DNA from: Nemania diffusa
Taxonomy: Eukaryota; Ascomycota; Sordariomycetes; Xylariales; Xylariaceae
Reading direction: 5' to 3'
NCBI GenBank assembly: GCA_038501195.1
Contig: JBBPUQ010000003.1
Span: 1,628,501-1,692,500 of the forward strand
Length of the DNA stretch: 64,000 bases
Positions 1 through 13,981 of the stretch are shown here, in pieces; the stretch's first letter is position 1, and the number at the start of each line of letters is the position of its first letter. Under the pieces are notes generated by a model. That model was not told the origin of the DNA. It did not search any database and was given only the letters and a program-made list of their open reading frames with translations. A program made the position numbers and the translations under genes.

Positions 1-3000
1 CCCCCCCCCTCACCGCCAACTCATCGCATAATGTTAACATAGGATGACCTGCTTCACATGATACGCTCTTCTCGACCGTCGACGCGAGTCTCGAATGCGC
101 CCAACTGTCCACTCAGCCCCTGCAGGTTGACGGGATACCTCGGACGTTTTTTTGTGTGTGTTTTTTGTCACAATCACCAGGCGTTGGGCTTATCCGGCGT
201 CTGCTATAGCCTTCCCTCGCGCGGTTCCTATTCGGCTGTCGCGTTATTAATACCTCAACAATATAGGTAGGGGCTTGCTGACAGGGCCCGCGAGCGGCGA
301 ACGTTACTTGGTCATAAGAGTTTAATCCCTACCCGCTGGAAATGCCAATATCCGAGGGGAACGACCAAAAGCCTGCACTGATAAGGCACGGCACCGAGCC
401 AGTCCCCCTCATCGCCATCGTCGTAGAACCCGGAACCCTGATTTCTGGCCCTTCCTCGCGCGTTATTGGCGTCGGGTGCGTGACAGGCGCCGGAAGCGTG
501 AGGAGTCTGCGAGTAATAAGCACTGAGTAACGTAACTACGGCGCGCGTGTGCCGTCTCTCTTCGTGGCTGAGCCCTTGTTGAATCCCGTGTTCAACCAAC
601 TATGGTTGTTGGCTTAGCGAGCAGAGGTGGTCCTCTTCTACCCTCATAATGCTGCTCTTCTCTGGAATCCGCATAGCGTAGCGTACCCTGGATCTGTACT
701 CATGTTCGCTACTCAAGTGGACACTTAGTCGGCTGAAGGCTCGCGTAGAAAGTACTGTATATACTGCATTAGACGCGGGCCACTGAGGAATTTCACATGT
801 CTTTCCTATCATCCAAGAGTGAAGATAGGCTTCCTAGTTTATTTACTAGGTTGCAACGCGCGGTGGCAGCATGTACACGTATCACACCGCAATACCTACC
901 TAGGTATTTACATGACAGGGGGAGCCCGGATAGCAATTCCTACACTAGAGGTTAATACAGAATAGTATAGTGTGTTTTCTGTTGGACATGGCGTGGCGTC
1001 TTTCATGGGTCATCATAAGTCAATTACTGTATGAGGAGAGCTATCTACCTTCTTCAGACCCGTCCACCAAGTTTCCTTGTTGTCGTTACTGTTGTTACTG
1101 TTGTTGATGATGCTCTCGTTTCGAGCCGTCTCGCTGAAATTGGTTATCCACCCGCCATTCCTCTTTGAACTCAATGGGGCGATCCACCCGAGCTCGTGAG
1201 CTAACCCAGCTAAAAGATCATCTTGTCATTTCCAAGGATACTAGTGTATATCGGTTGTTTATAACGGTCGTAAAATCCCCGATTGGTTTAGGGTGTTCAC
1301 CACGGTTACGGCAAGACTCGCAAGGGAACGCAATGACCGGCCAACATCCGGTATTTATTACCAATATCACCAGTGAGGCCCAAACCTCTAACCAGAATGA
1401 GCGGCTGAGGCGTCTGTTGACAAGAAAAAAAAAGACCCTGTGATTCCGAGGTACCTAGGCAGTCCACGGTATGGACTTTAGATTACCTGGTTCTTCAATA
1501 AGGTCTGTGCCCAGAGGCGCATACATACCCAAAGGTACTCGGTTCCCGTTGATGAATTACCCATTATAGTAAGCGAGGCCTATTCCGGCATTGGGGTCAT
1601 CTTAAACTAATTAGACACATGTTAATAAAACTGACTAATACGCCTACTAGGCAGGTAGGTGGTAGTGTGCATACTGTATGTCGCCGTGTGGTATCGAGCA
1701 GCAGATGTAGTGCTTGGTATAACGATTATTTTGTGACTTGTCAACAGCATCAACGCGATATATCTGCGCGCGTACGCCGTTGGTGTACATCGGATGGGGT
1801 TCCGTATCTAGATTTTGAGCCTCACGTCATACAAACGCTTGCGGATATCTGGCATGAACGTGGAGAAGCGGTCGCATGTTAACAGACCGCCGATCGTCTC
1901 GTCTAGCCTGCTTGGGAATATTCCGACGAGACCTGCTCTTCCAGAAACCTCGGGGGGCTAATTATCTCTCCGCGATCAGGGCAGCGGGGATAGTTCTGCG
2001 TTCCGTACGCGCATTTGCTAGCTTTCGTTCATGCCTACAGTATATACAAACTTATACTGTAGGATAATTACCCGAGCGAGGGGTAGCTTTTTTACACTAC
2101 TGCGCAGGTGCCTAGGCGATCAAGAGTTAGGAACCGAGTCTAATGTAGGTTCTATAAATCAAATATGCAGGGGTTCTCCTCACAGGCAGGTAGATGGTAG
2201 ATGGATGATGGATAGGTAGTTACACACATAGATGGATAGATTGATCATGGAATTTCACGCATAAAACACCCAGAAACACCCAGTCCAAGTCCAGGCCACC
2301 GAGAACCCGTACCGGTCAGATTCGGCCGCAGATGCGCTGGATGTATGATACACTAAACGTCCACGCGATCCAAGTTTGAAACGGGTCGGTTGGCCTTTCC
2401 GAGATGCATTGAAGACCAACGCATGCCGCCGCGACCCCTTCTCCTCACAAGCAGGTGGGAACAGATGCCACCTCGGTGATGAACGCGTGCTGGCTACAGC
2501 TAGGTCGCAGTAGGTCGCAGTAGCCAGCAGTAGCTAGCAGTAGCCGACCCGCAGGGACCTTGCACAGGCCCTGTTTATCTGGATACTTCCAAGCCCTCCC
2601 ACCGTTGAACCTTGCAGGGTGCCTGGTCCGGCAAGCAAGGTCTTACGCCGTAAGAGATTCTCCATTGCACCATCGAGTCTCCAAGACATGCTGTGCGACA
2701 GCGACGCGACCCCTCACCGTAAGGCCGGGCGGGGGAGTCGAGTATGCGGTGACTATGCTCAGGCCATAAAGTCAGCATAGGGTGATGTCTATAAAGTAGG
2801 TTCGTAAGACAGATTGACAGATAGATAGACAGACAAACCCAGAGGCCGAAATAGCATATGGGCAATATATATCCTCATTGTTGCTCGAAGAGCCAACGAA
2901 CATACCTACTTGTATGACATCAACACGATCTTCGCGACTAACTGAGGAGTCTGTTCCTGATCTCCCCGGGGCAGATAACAGGCAGGAAACATTACGCGAA

Positions 3001-5907
3001 AGCGGGCCACACAGACAGATCCTGTAACCTAAGTAGGTGGTGACCGGGGTGAGTGTGATCTGATGCTCTTGGGGTAACATTGCAGCTCCAAACTCCATGT
3101 TTACCTACCGGTTCTACTTAGCTGACATCAAAACAATACTGCGGGCTTGACTAAAAAATGCAAAGTAGTTCGATCACACTAGTCAATGCGACTGTGAAGA
3201 TCTGATCATTTGACATGGACGGTGAAGGCCTATCTAGGATAGGTAGATGCGCTCAATTACTTTCGACCCCCCTCTGCTTCTTTGTCACTAGACACGCCGT
3301 AGTGTCAAAGTGCTAGTATGCCAGTAAGAGTTGCCACTAGTCTAGCGTATCGACGGCCGCACAATCCTCGTCATAATAAGCTAGAATTAGTTAAACCAGG
3401 TTTGCCGTCAGTCTAGTACACTGCCCTAAAAGTGAGAGAGTCTGGCCTGGGTAACCGTTTATGCACCACTCCAACAGGGAAGGAAACGAAGAGAGGGCGA
3501 AAGAGAGAGAGAAACCATTCGGTTGCATCGGCAATGATGCCGCACCTAGCAGGCACTACTTACTGAGGAACCAAGGAATGGAGTCCAGCACTCCCCAACC
3601 CCCAACCCCTACATAGGTAACGAAACGAATTCGAATCGGTAGTTAGCTCGATCGAAAAATCTCCGCGAGGCTAGGGTTGCCCGACGAAGAAATGGAGACC
3701 CTCCATCATACCCTACAAGTATAGTATGGAGGAGGGCTTGTCCCTGAGTCCTTGCAAGGTTGCGATATCTGGCTACTTGTACACTAGGTACACCACTTGC
3801 CGTGTCCTGAATTCTCCGACCCGTGGTAAGTAATTCCTCGGCTTTCTTACTTTTCTTCATCTCTTTCCTGCTTTACGGCCCGTTTGGCCCAACTAGGGGG
3901 CACCTAGCGACTGCGGTAAGGAACACACAGTGAGAGAGGAAAAAGAAATTCTACTTAACTTGGTTACCGTGGCTGCTTGAGGGACCGGGGGATTCAGGCT
4001 ATAGTAGAACCGTATTAAGCGTGTGACGATGACAGCGCATACACGCATTTTCACGCGGCACTGCCCAAGCCCGCCCTCGAACAAGTGCGGTACGTTCTGT
4101 ATAGTACCCAGGGGAGCAAGATCTGCTGAACGAGAATCAAAACAAAATCGGCCCTCCTTGTATCTGCCCTGCAGCCAAGGGACAGATCTCAACGGTGGCC
4201 AGGTCAGAGACCTGCTTGCCCCAGTCCCGCCTCCACGTTTTTGCGTACCGTTTAACATCCTGCGTCAACTAGCGAGTTCATGGAAAGCTTGCTTCGGCCA
4301 ATTAAATCCTTTACTCGCCATCGCATAGAATTGTTTGTAACGTGCAGTCAATGATCCTTTCACCATTCTAGATTTCCAGGGTCTCCGCCCGGTCGAAATA
4401 AAAGTCGAGTGGCTGGTAGTTCATAATACCACCACTATAACTGCCCAAAGTCAAATTTGCTAGACCTATCGAGCTATCCGACAAGCATTGTCGGCACAAT
4501 GGGAAAATAACAGAGGGGCTTGGCACTTGAATGAGGCTAGGGCTGGCCTGACGTTACGCTCGGCACTCTTGTCATGTAATAACAGGTAATCGTATCTCCT
4601 CTAGGTGAAGGAGTCCCTACACCATGATTACCCCAAGGCGCCTATTCACCCAGTTAGAATGCCTTGGTATCGCCTTGGGAAACTCACCCTTCGATATATC
4701 AAACTCAGTGGGTCATAGTAGACAGTAAACACCTAGATTTTGTAGTGGATAGAAGCGGCACGGCAGACGTGACAAATAAGTATCTTTCGAAAGTACCAGA
4801 TCCTTCACAGGTTCTCATACGAGTTTCTGACCTAGTCGAAATTGACTAGCGATGATCTCGTGGAGTTGCCCACACACTTGCTGGCACTCTCTCCGTCCTA
4901 TCTGTCGCTCGACTGACTCCCACATGAACTCTCCGAGACACATATTTTGCCTGAAACGCGCATCGCTGAATTTTGATCACCTGTAATTTGATGGTACCTG
5001 TATCAGACCAGATTGCTCTCCGTCTGCTGTATGTTCAATCGGCTATTGCCTTCCCTTCCTTCGTCATCATCTCTCGAGGGTATCTTTCCTTGGCATCCAA
5101 CCACAACTATTAGAGTACATAAGATGATTCTTTCCCAATCTACCTAAAACCGCTGCTATAATGCAATGAAAATGAATAACTTAACCGTCTCCCGAGAGAT
5201 CTGTTAAGTAGTCTGCGTCTGCTTGCCCATGCCAACTGACCAATCAACTGAAGATTCGTGAAATAAAGTAGGAAAAGAGAAGACAAAGGAGATGGATATG
5301 TGACGTCCCAGACGCGTGGATTATGTACTGTAAGTATTGAGCCAAAGAGATAGTGATAACGCCAATTAAAACCCCCTATTTTCGCTCCATCCCCATCATT
5401 TGTCTAAGATCAACCCCGTCCGTCGTCAAGAAGAATAAGATATAAGAACGTAGGCATCGTAGCGTGTTATGAGCACCTCTAATCAAAAGTTAAACCGCCT
5501 TGTACACCGCGAAATATAAAGTATGCACCAAGCCATTGACCCATCACTACCAGAACTGTTGTACAAAGAGTGCGGAAGTAGGAGCTCGAGAGCATGCTGG
5601 CCGACTCCAAACGCCTTGCTTGTAGGAATGATAGAATAGGTAGTCTTATGGGAAGCGGCTGGTTTAGAAAATTGGCTTGCCGATCCAAGGTAGATGTTCG
5701 TAATTAAGTTGCTCTCCAGATCATTAAAGGTTATGAAGGGCATTGGTACCACGCTCAGCCCAAGCCATAAATTAGGTCGAATATTATCGATGAAGTATAT
5801 CAGATAAATAATCGTTCGGGTCCAGGTTGCTGCTATCTCTTCAGCTGCTGAGGATAAACGATGTCCCCAGACGCAGGAGCGGAAGCGCCTGGCGGGGACT
5901 CTGATTG
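1..5907. other. Gene-free left arm
   Basis: I see no supportable gene in this stretch on either strand. Open frames are short (under about 125 codons), overlap each other on both strands, and carry no recognisable motif. The window opens with a run of nine C. A 10-bp tandem repeat lies at 2501-2550. TAGG/CCTA words recur, for example near 2190-2220 and 3236-3245. The part from about 5480 to 5907 lies just downstream of the Myb-like gene and probably holds its 3' untranslated region. No tRNA or 5S rRNA was recognised. Confidence 0.6.
2501..2550. repeat. 10-bp tandem repeat, about five units
   Basis: Five adjacent 10-mers share the frame TAGnnnGCAG: two identical units (TAGGTCGCAG) are followed by TAGCCAGCAG, TAGCTAGCAG and a decayed TAGCCGACCC. 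It looks like a local minisatellite in non-coding DNA. No function can be inferred. Confidence 0.8.
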
Positions 5908-6859
5908 CTATAAACCCTCCTCTACTCCCACCTCTTCTGGCATCTCTCCGGACAGCTGCGCAGCTCGATCTCGACATGCTTGAGGAGTAAATCCCGGCCC
6001 GACCTTGTTTGAGACGTAGCGCCATTTCTCGTTTTCGTAGTCTTGAAGTGCCGTGCGAAGCTTCTGGTCCTGTTTGCCTCCATGTTAGTACTCAACTGAT
6101 GTTTGTAAAACGAGAAGAGAACGCTCGCGCTCAAGATAATCTTACTGTTTCGTCTGTCCATTGTGTTGTCTTAGCTTTTAGTTTTGTACAGTACCGTACC
6201 TGGAGAGTTCCAGAAGAACGCCCGGGGAAAAAGTCCGCTATTTGTTTCCAGGTCAAACTCTTGTTCTCCTTCAAGTCAATTAGTAGCGCGTCGTCTTCGG
6301 GCGTAAATTTCAATTTTGGACCCCTTGGTCGAGGTGCGGGTGCTGGCATCCCGACTTGCCCTACCACGCTCGGTGCGCCTCCCACTCCACTACCCATACT
6401 TCCGTCTCCTTCGCGTCTCATTAGTTTCGATGGCGGCCCTTGATCGGGAAGTCTGTGATGATGGTGGGTCGGAGCCGCCGAGGCGGCCGCCTGTGCGTAG
6501 GCGGCTCCCATGGAAGACTGCTGCATGGGATCGAGGTCGCCCTGCTCGAGATCAGGAATACCAGGAACAGAGAGGTCGAGGTCGTCCGGGCGTGGTCGTT
6601 TCGAGCCCGCGCTATGTGACTGAGTTGGTGTTAAGGATGGGTATAATGGCGTCCCGACGACGGCATGAGGAGAAGGGCCGGCACCATAGTGCGGAGGCTG
6701 GTGGCCCATGTGCCGAGCAGCTGGGTGTCCCCCGAGATGCCCCGGATCCATTAGGATCTGGTGATGATGGTGATGGGCGGGATGATGTTGCGACATGGTG
6801 TGATGGGAGTGTGAAGAGGACTGCTCGTGTAGGCCGCCGTGTCCTGTATGTTGCTGCAT
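5908..6859 (-). CDS. Myb/SANT-like DNA-binding protein, two exons (5' end uncertain)
   Basis: Likely nuclear DNA-binding protein. Exon 1 is read from ATG 6859 to 6146. An intron of 76 nt (6145-6070) has a GTAAGA donor, a TACTAAC branch site and a CAG acceptor. Exon 2 (6069-5908) continues in phase to a TAG, giving 291 aa from this Met. Residues 1-180 are low complexity, rich in His, Pro and Gly. Two consecutive Myb/SANT-like repeats follow: about 182-230 (KLKFTPEDDALLI..., with TWKQIA and PGRS..TLQVRY) and about 232-280 (TQWTDETDQKLRTAL..., EKWRYVSNKVG, CRDRAA). The tandem arrangement is typical of a fungal Myb-type transcription factor. The same frame stays open upstream of Met 6859 to about 7155 with protein-like content (for example YRVGPDYHVDYSPQE) but has no in-frame ATG, so an additional 5' exon probably exists. 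The target genes are unknown. Confidence 0.85.
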
Positions 6860-8914
6860 TGGATTAGCTCGATGATGGTGGTGTGAGTCGTATGCGTGCG
6901 GAGTTTGGCTTTGCTCCCCCGGATGCGACTCTTGTGGAGAGTAATCGACATGGTAGTCTGGTCCTACTCGATAGTTGCCCGCCAGCGTGTCCTCGATACA
7001 TGGGTCCCGCCAGAGCGAACCGCTCTGAACGGTCGCCGGACTCTGAACGGAGAGAATCTGGAGAATGGAAACCCCTCGGGGTTTCTGGTACGTAGGCTGC
7101 TGTAACCCAAGAGGTCGTTTGTCGCTCGTCTCGAGGAAGGCGGACGTCGCGCTCGCTCAACGTCGGACTAGAGATCGGGTGTTGTATTGTGCGCCCAATG
7201 ACCCAGTACATGTGGTGGCGCGTAGCGGCTCTCGTAAGATAAGTCTTTTAGGCGAGGGGCCTTCTAGGATTGAGGTTGGTTGGTATTGATATCTTGCCGA
7301 TGATGGGGGTTCTATCAACCAAAGCAAAGGAAAAATAAAAATATAGCAAGTCAAGCTCGACGCGGTTTGTTCAAGGAAGAGTTAGTATTTGGTTGCCACC
7401 TAAGCTCTCGACTCGAATATGGGGATTAGCCCTTTTTCTTGCTTGTTTTGCTTAAATGCTCTATTATATGGTGACAAAACGTCAGAGAGTACTAGGGCAC
7501 GCGGGCAAAGCTCTGCATTATATCGTCTGATTCCCCTCTTGGTGACCATCCTAGTCTCTAGGGTGCGGATAGGATTGACAGGCAAGCACCTGGACTAGGT
7601 CACTTTCATCCAAACGTCAAAGCACTTGACCGGATTTGATCTGTGCGAGACAGGTATGGTTCCTAAACGGGTGTGCAGGTTCGCGTACCTTGGCCGATAA
7701 TGAGTGCAGCATAATTTGGGGATCTTATGCCATGGCCTGTCTGGCCGGATATAGAAACGAGACAAGGTCCCGGCCGGAGGTGATGATGCAACTAGGGGCG
7801 GCGGGCGACCACAACGGCGGATCGAGCTCAGGGTAGAACCGGTAGGGTCTTGGGGGACAAGGGCAACACGAATAGAGTCAAGCGCCGCGACCAGGCTTAC
7901 AAGGTTGTATTTAAGCTAATCTCGGTGGGACTAATGTGGCCCGACGAGACTCGAGTTTAGAAAATGGCGTGGGAGAAGACAAAGCACGACTGCAGAGGGG
8001 AGAGAAAAAGCTGAAACGAGTCGTAACCATGCGGTGGACAGAGAGCATGACAGCAATAATACAGGTGTCCCACACCTCAACTCACAGCAACCAGGTCCCT
8101 GCTCAACATACTGCTTAGAAAAGCCAAGGCGAGCACACTATAATCCCTGAAAAGTCAGACTGCCGGTTGTGGGTGGCAACAAACGCCGGCTGCTCGAAAG
8201 CAAATGAGAAACAAGTATCGGGGGAGTTGGGCCGTTCATAGACCTCCACTAGGAGGGATATATGAGACTAGGGTGGTTATAATAAGGAAAGCAGAAGAGC
8301 TACGATGCTGACATGCCATAGGGCAGTGGGAAGAACAAGGTTGCAAAGTAGCCTAGGTAGATTGCCGAACTGAAAAGGCACAAGGCAGGGGAAACCATCC
8401 TCGAACCACTGGCCAGCCAAATTTACCCTATGTGCACAGGCAAGCGCCCGGCGCATTCCAAGGCTCTATGAGGCGATTGATCGCATTAATCGCATTGTTG
8501 AAGTCTGATTTTAGTGTGAGCTAGCATCGCCTATGAAATCAAGAGGAGTCTATCCGGACTAGCACGCTGAGGCGCCACCGGGGTAATGCGGTTCGGGAAA
8601 AAGATACCTTGGGGAGAATGGACCGGGGCAGGCAACAACACCCTTCTACGAGGAGATTGAGAAGTACAATTACTTACCTAGGTGGGTGGAAGAGCAATTC
8701 CACAAGCAGCCGCCGAGAACCACTGCCCCATGACTTCCATGCGTCACTGTCAAACGGGTTCCATGGTGGACGGGGCTCGGGAATGTATGCGTATGTAGTT
8801 GGCCAACAACTACGGGAGGTAGGTACTAGCATCGTGACAATTGACTAGGCAGTAGTAGTCCCCCTCCCACTCCAGCCTCATCATATCGGAGTCGGCGATC
8901 CGAGGCATGATGGC

Positions 8915-8956
8915 GCTTATGCTTGTGCTTGTGCTTGTGCTTGTGCTTGTGCTTGC
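8915..8956. repeat. (GCTTGT)n hexanucleotide microsatellite
   Basis: Five perfect GCTTGT units (8921-8950) are flanked by one-mismatch units on each side. On the minus strand this would read as a Lys-His dipeptide run, but the surrounding frame has no other protein-like property, so I treat it as a non-coding microsatellite. Confidence 0.9.
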
Positions 8957-10333
8957 TTAAACTTGAAGCTTCTGACCTTAACCTCAGAAAGGTATCGAAC
9001 CGCCTTGGACATCGGTCTGGTACGGTGGAAGGACCCGAGACCCTTGTCTGTTCGCGCGTTCTGTTATTGCGCAATCCAATGCAATGGGGCCTCGAGGCCG
9101 ATTGTAGCATAGCGGGCGACGCTTCTAGCATCTGAGATCCCAAGCTGAAAGTGGGATATTCCAAGATGTGGTTTTGCATGAATGAGACGCGTCTCAGGCA
9201 ATTCAAGCAATTAAATGATGTGTTATGCAAGTGGGTTTTTGGCTTCTAGAAGGGCTAAAGAGCTTCTAGGGCGTGGGTCGGGGGGTTTGCAAGCCGCCGC
9301 CTCATACACATAAGCCACACAGCCTGGCCCCGGGAGCATGTGAGCGAAGATGGTTGTTGTGTCATTCATTAATCTACGAGTGGACGTGTCTGTTCAGAAA
9401 GTTGAAGAGGAGAAGATGTGAGCAAAAGGGAAGGCGAGTGAAAAGGGTATGAGCAGGCGGCAAGGACAGGAAAGAGAAACATGGTTTCAACAGCGGAAGG
9501 TATGTACATGCCTTTGCTATGTACATGCCTCTACGTAGTAAATACGGTAGTGTACGTACGTAGGTACGCAGTAGGTAGCAGGTGATACCTGGATGCATGT
9601 AGGGACCTCGGATTGAAACAGGTAGCTCGCTCGGTAGCGAGGTACCTGAAGCACGACTTAGCTCGGTAGGTACAGTTTAAGCTAGACTTATAATTAGAAG
9701 AACCCTCGATATTACCATGTAAGTGCAATTATGTAGGCGAAGGACAAACACAGTAGGCACAGTAATCCTAGCTGTTACTAGCTCGCATTGATATGCCACA
9801 TGCAGAAAAGAGGTATCTACAAGTCTAGCGAAGCATTGCAGACTAGTCATTGATGTACTTTTAAACAGCTTCTACCTAAAGTCAGGCGCCGCGGTTTCTA
9901 CAGAGTCTACTCCTATTTTGTCAAAAATTCCGACTGGTGGAGGTGAAAGAGAGAGCATTGCGCCACTACAGTACTACTACTACCGCTTAAGCTTCAAATT
10001 GGCGCTTATAGTGGAGTAACAAGCAAAGGTTATCTTGAGCAGCAAAGATAGTGCCCAGACTAAGGAGATCTAAGTATGTACCTACTGTAGGTCTAGATAT
10101 AGCGTGGATCTATCCAAGTAGTCCCTACCTAAGGTAAGGGGCAGTTTAGGTAAGACACACCTACATACCTGCCGAGCTAAACTAAGCTATGCGCGCCTAC
10201 TGTACCTTACCTTGCTTTCGCTCTCACCTTTTATGTATAGGTACCAAGGTATATTATTCCCTTTATACCTGGGAGGTAGATAGCCTTCTCGAACCATGCT
10301 CCTTATACGCATACACCAGCACCAATCGTCGTC

Positions 10334-10354
10334 AGTCATTAGTCATTAGTCATT
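10334..10354. repeat. (AGTCATT)x3 short tandem repeat
   Basis: Three perfect tandem copies of a 7-bp unit in intergenic DNA. No further interpretation is possible from the sequence. Confidence 0.85.
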
Positions 10355-13300
10355 AGGTGCCCTATTCAACCCACCGGCTACTTTAGACGAGCTAGCTAGT
10401 CGCATGGTAGGCGATGGCTCGTCATAACCCAATGAGACACGAAGCCTAGCAATGACTGCTGAGTAGGTAGATCATATGCATACAGCGGGTAAGGCTTCGA
10501 ATCACCTGAAGGCCGATCGGGCTTGTGACGTTGCAAACCGTTCCCGCGAAGTTCCGAGTCCCTGATCTACGGAGCCGGTGCCGAAAACCCTCGCGTTCGC
10601 GCCCATTCCTCCTCCTCCTCCAGCTCAGGTTCGGCCACGTCCGTTGATCACAGTCGGCACAGTTTGAGCTACACACGTCAGACTGCGCCGCGAATCATAC
10701 AACTAGCTCATTGATCGCGCAGTTTCTTTCTCCTGTTTGCCTCTTTCCTGCCCTCTCGCCTTTTTATCCTCCCATCTATTTGCTGTGGCCTGAGGTCAAC
10801 GACGTTCATAGTAGTCATCGTACGTGTTTCGGATCCGTGTGAAAGCACTGGGCGGCAATCTCGGCGGTGTGCCGCTTTATTGTTACATTGCAGACCGCCT
10901 ACCGACACCACCACTACATACTCTATCACTACTACCGCCAATGCCACCAATGCCACTAATATTTAGAAGCTGGTCAAAAAGAATCTTGCGCCTTGGAAAT
11001 AGCAGGAGTGAAGATCACATATGTCATCGTCTCCAAAGATTCGCTGCGTCGTCGGTCGAACCGAAGTTCGACTTGGATAGCTCCAAGGTTAGCTTCCGAG
11101 TTCTCGGGCCTTTCAAGGGGTATAGTAACAGCAGTGCAGAAGTATCGGCCGATTAAACGTTTGGAGGAGCCCCTGTTCATAATGCACATCCTAGTGCGAG
11201 GGAACGTCTTTGACAGGTGGAGTCGGCGGCAGGCATTTAGAGAGCTTGCAGCGCCGTTATTGACGAACTGGCGGCTTGAAGCTTCCCCTGGTCGACAATA
11301 TCTCCGTTGGCTCTCGCAACCTTCGTGACCTTCGTGACCCTCTCAGCTCCGTGCAGGTTCCGCTCGATACAAATCAAGAAGATAATACTAAACTGTACAG
11401 TATGATGGATGGTAGTATACGTACACTGCAGATGATTTACACTACATCCTCTTGCCTCCTTCGATACGTGCGTCCCGAGCTGCCGAGCTAGAATCTTGCA
11501 TTGGGCGCAATTTCGGGTAGGGACGTATTGTTCAACGTGGAGATCTGCCTCGACGCGAGGAAAGGAAGCGTAATGATGCTATTGTTGGTTACAGGATACT
11601 ATGCGTACCTATCTCGTAGGTGGTGTGGTATATTCTGTAGCGTACAGTACAGTATGTGCAGCATCAGAATTCTACCCAGGTAAGTACTAACATACCGACA
11701 AACCATGATACAATACACTGCCTAGCGCATTACTGCATTGACGAGGGTAATTTGCTGACCCTATTATGCTCATCGCTCATCGTTCTTGGCGTGGTATAGC
11801 GCCATGGCCCGTGCCTCTAACAACAGCAACAACAGCACACTATCTAGGCGAGGCGACGCCGAGAAAATCTCGTCTTAGACATGCAGATGAGCGACCAGGT
11901 ATGTTTGTAGTTAGGCATTACCTCCGCATAGTTGATGAATCTGACTATGTGCTTGACAATCAATAAAATGATGTCAACTGTATACTAGGGATACTAGGCA
12001 ATGCTTGCTGGCCCTATTTTTGTTTTAATCCCCTGTCTACTGTCCGTTTATAGTGCACTCCTCCGCGGATCCTTCGTCCGCCTCGCTGGTACCCGTTTGT
12101 TCGCATCCAGTTCAGCTCAACGCGGCCGGTTGAACCGAAATACGTCCATTATGCCTTACGCTATACATACTCGCGTGAACGAGTGTCTTTCGGAATCCTA
12201 TGGGTCAATGTTTCCCTGATTCTCGATGTTTAGCCGTTATTGCTAGCACGGTCCAATCCCGCGGGCACTACCTACCTTACCAAGGATCCCGCCAGAGCGG
12301 TAGCACGCAGGGAACCGGGGAGAAGATGTTTTCTAGAAGACCGGTAGACTACTACCTAGACCTTGACCCTGTTCGGATAATGGAACACCCATCATCGCAT
12401 CAACTACCTAATAATACCTAACTATACGATTGGTGTCTCATCACAAGCCACAGATTACGCTGTTGTGGTACGTGTGCATCTTTACCTGCCTTTACGTGTA
12501 CCTACACGCTGTGCAACGGCCGATTCACACATGAAGCGGTCCTTCGCTTCAGTGTATTGGCCGGCATGCAGAACTTACCGCCTCTCTTCTAATGAGATCA
12601 ACATGCGCGCCAGACCCTCGCATTTACTGCATAGCCGGGATGGCATTCTTTAATTTCCTTCACCGTGACTCGTCGTATTGTAAGTTTTTCTGGTACGCAG
12701 CTTATGAATAGCCACGCATAGATAGGTGGTGCCCTACAAGGGTATTGGTTCTATTTTTTCACGTCGCCACCCGTATGTGCTGTGATGCGATCATCCAGCA
12801 TCTAGTATCACACTACACGAAACCATCCGCCTTACCTAGGTCTTCCCCCCACGTGCCAACTTGACCGACTCTCGAAGGATTTATTAATCGATATGAGATA
12901 TTCCAGGGATGCGGTAACGCTGCTAAGAAAGACGCTCCCGCCCTTACACGATGAACTAATCATTGAATAAGGCGAAATAATATATCAGATATTATTGTGT
13001 CGGAAAGCAGTCACATCTAATTAGTCTAATTAGTGATCTCGAGCGTCGTCGTCGTCAAGAAAAGAAACACTGAAAACGCGACCTTGCAACATGGCGATGG
13101 TTTAAACGCGGTGACAAGCGGAGCTCAAATAAGCACAAACATCAGGTAGCCGACCCGCTACAAGTGCATGCCATCGAAGTGATCATTCTACATGCGCGTC
13201 TGTCTAAGCTCCTTCATGTCTACCTATCCGATGCCACCCATTTTTTAGACGTAGTAGAAACTAGTAGTATTCATAACCATATAGTATGTGCGAAGCTTCG

Positions 13301-13981
13301 ACTAAGATGAGCGAATAGTATCTCTCCTACCCATTAACCCTATACAAAGCTTACTAGGTAATAACATCTAAAACATGTGTCCAGTGGACCTATAACAGCT
13401 ATCCCGGGCTACCAGGGAGGTCATATTACAGAGTAGACAGAAGGCCTATCCCGGCGAGATAGTAGCAGTAGTAATGGTGGGCTCAATGGAGCGTTCAATT
13501 TGACTCCTCAACGTATCATGACTATAAATGAGTGCCACGCCAGTCATCTAAACAGAGCGGCCATATCTTTACCGACTAACGGACGCATCACACCGCCACC
13601 AACATCAAGAGAGCAAGGCAGTAATCTAACTTATGTAGCACCGCAGCTTATCGGATCAGGCTCGGCCTATCTGACGCACGAGAACTATTATTCACGGCAC
13701 AAGATTGGCTCCAACGCACTGCAAGTCGAAGCAGCCTGCGTCCGTAAGCACCGGAATTCCGAATAAGGGGCAAAGGGAGGGACACGACAGTCCGTCAACA
13801 GCTTTCTGGGCCAGAAGTTGCCAGCATACACCGTGATCGTTAACCCGACTAAAGTGACCTGAAAGCAGCTACCCGGGAGTTGCAGACGTGCCTTAGACCT
13901 CAACATGAGAACTAATATCCAAGGTACACCTGATGGAGAGCCCTAGGTCAGTTCTCCATCGTGCTATTGCATAACTTACGT

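Larger units (their letters stand above)
7160..13981. other. Gene-free interval with microsatellites
   Basis: No convincing gene is present across about 6.8 kb. Open frames are short and overlapping, and none shows a recognisable domain or spliced continuation. The left end is the likely promoter or leader of the Myb-like gene. The stretch contains a hexanucleotide tract at 8915-8956, a 7-bp repeat at 10334-10354, and many TAGG/CCTA words between about 9540 and 10270. AT-rich palindromic bits occur at 13016-13035 (TCTAATTAG units). Confidence 0.55.

Noticed and set aside
8826..9230. Minus-strand frame with a Lys-His dipeptide repeat
   Set aside because: The repeat is just a GCTTGT microsatellite translated; the flanking residues have no protein-like pattern and there is no splice-supported continuation.
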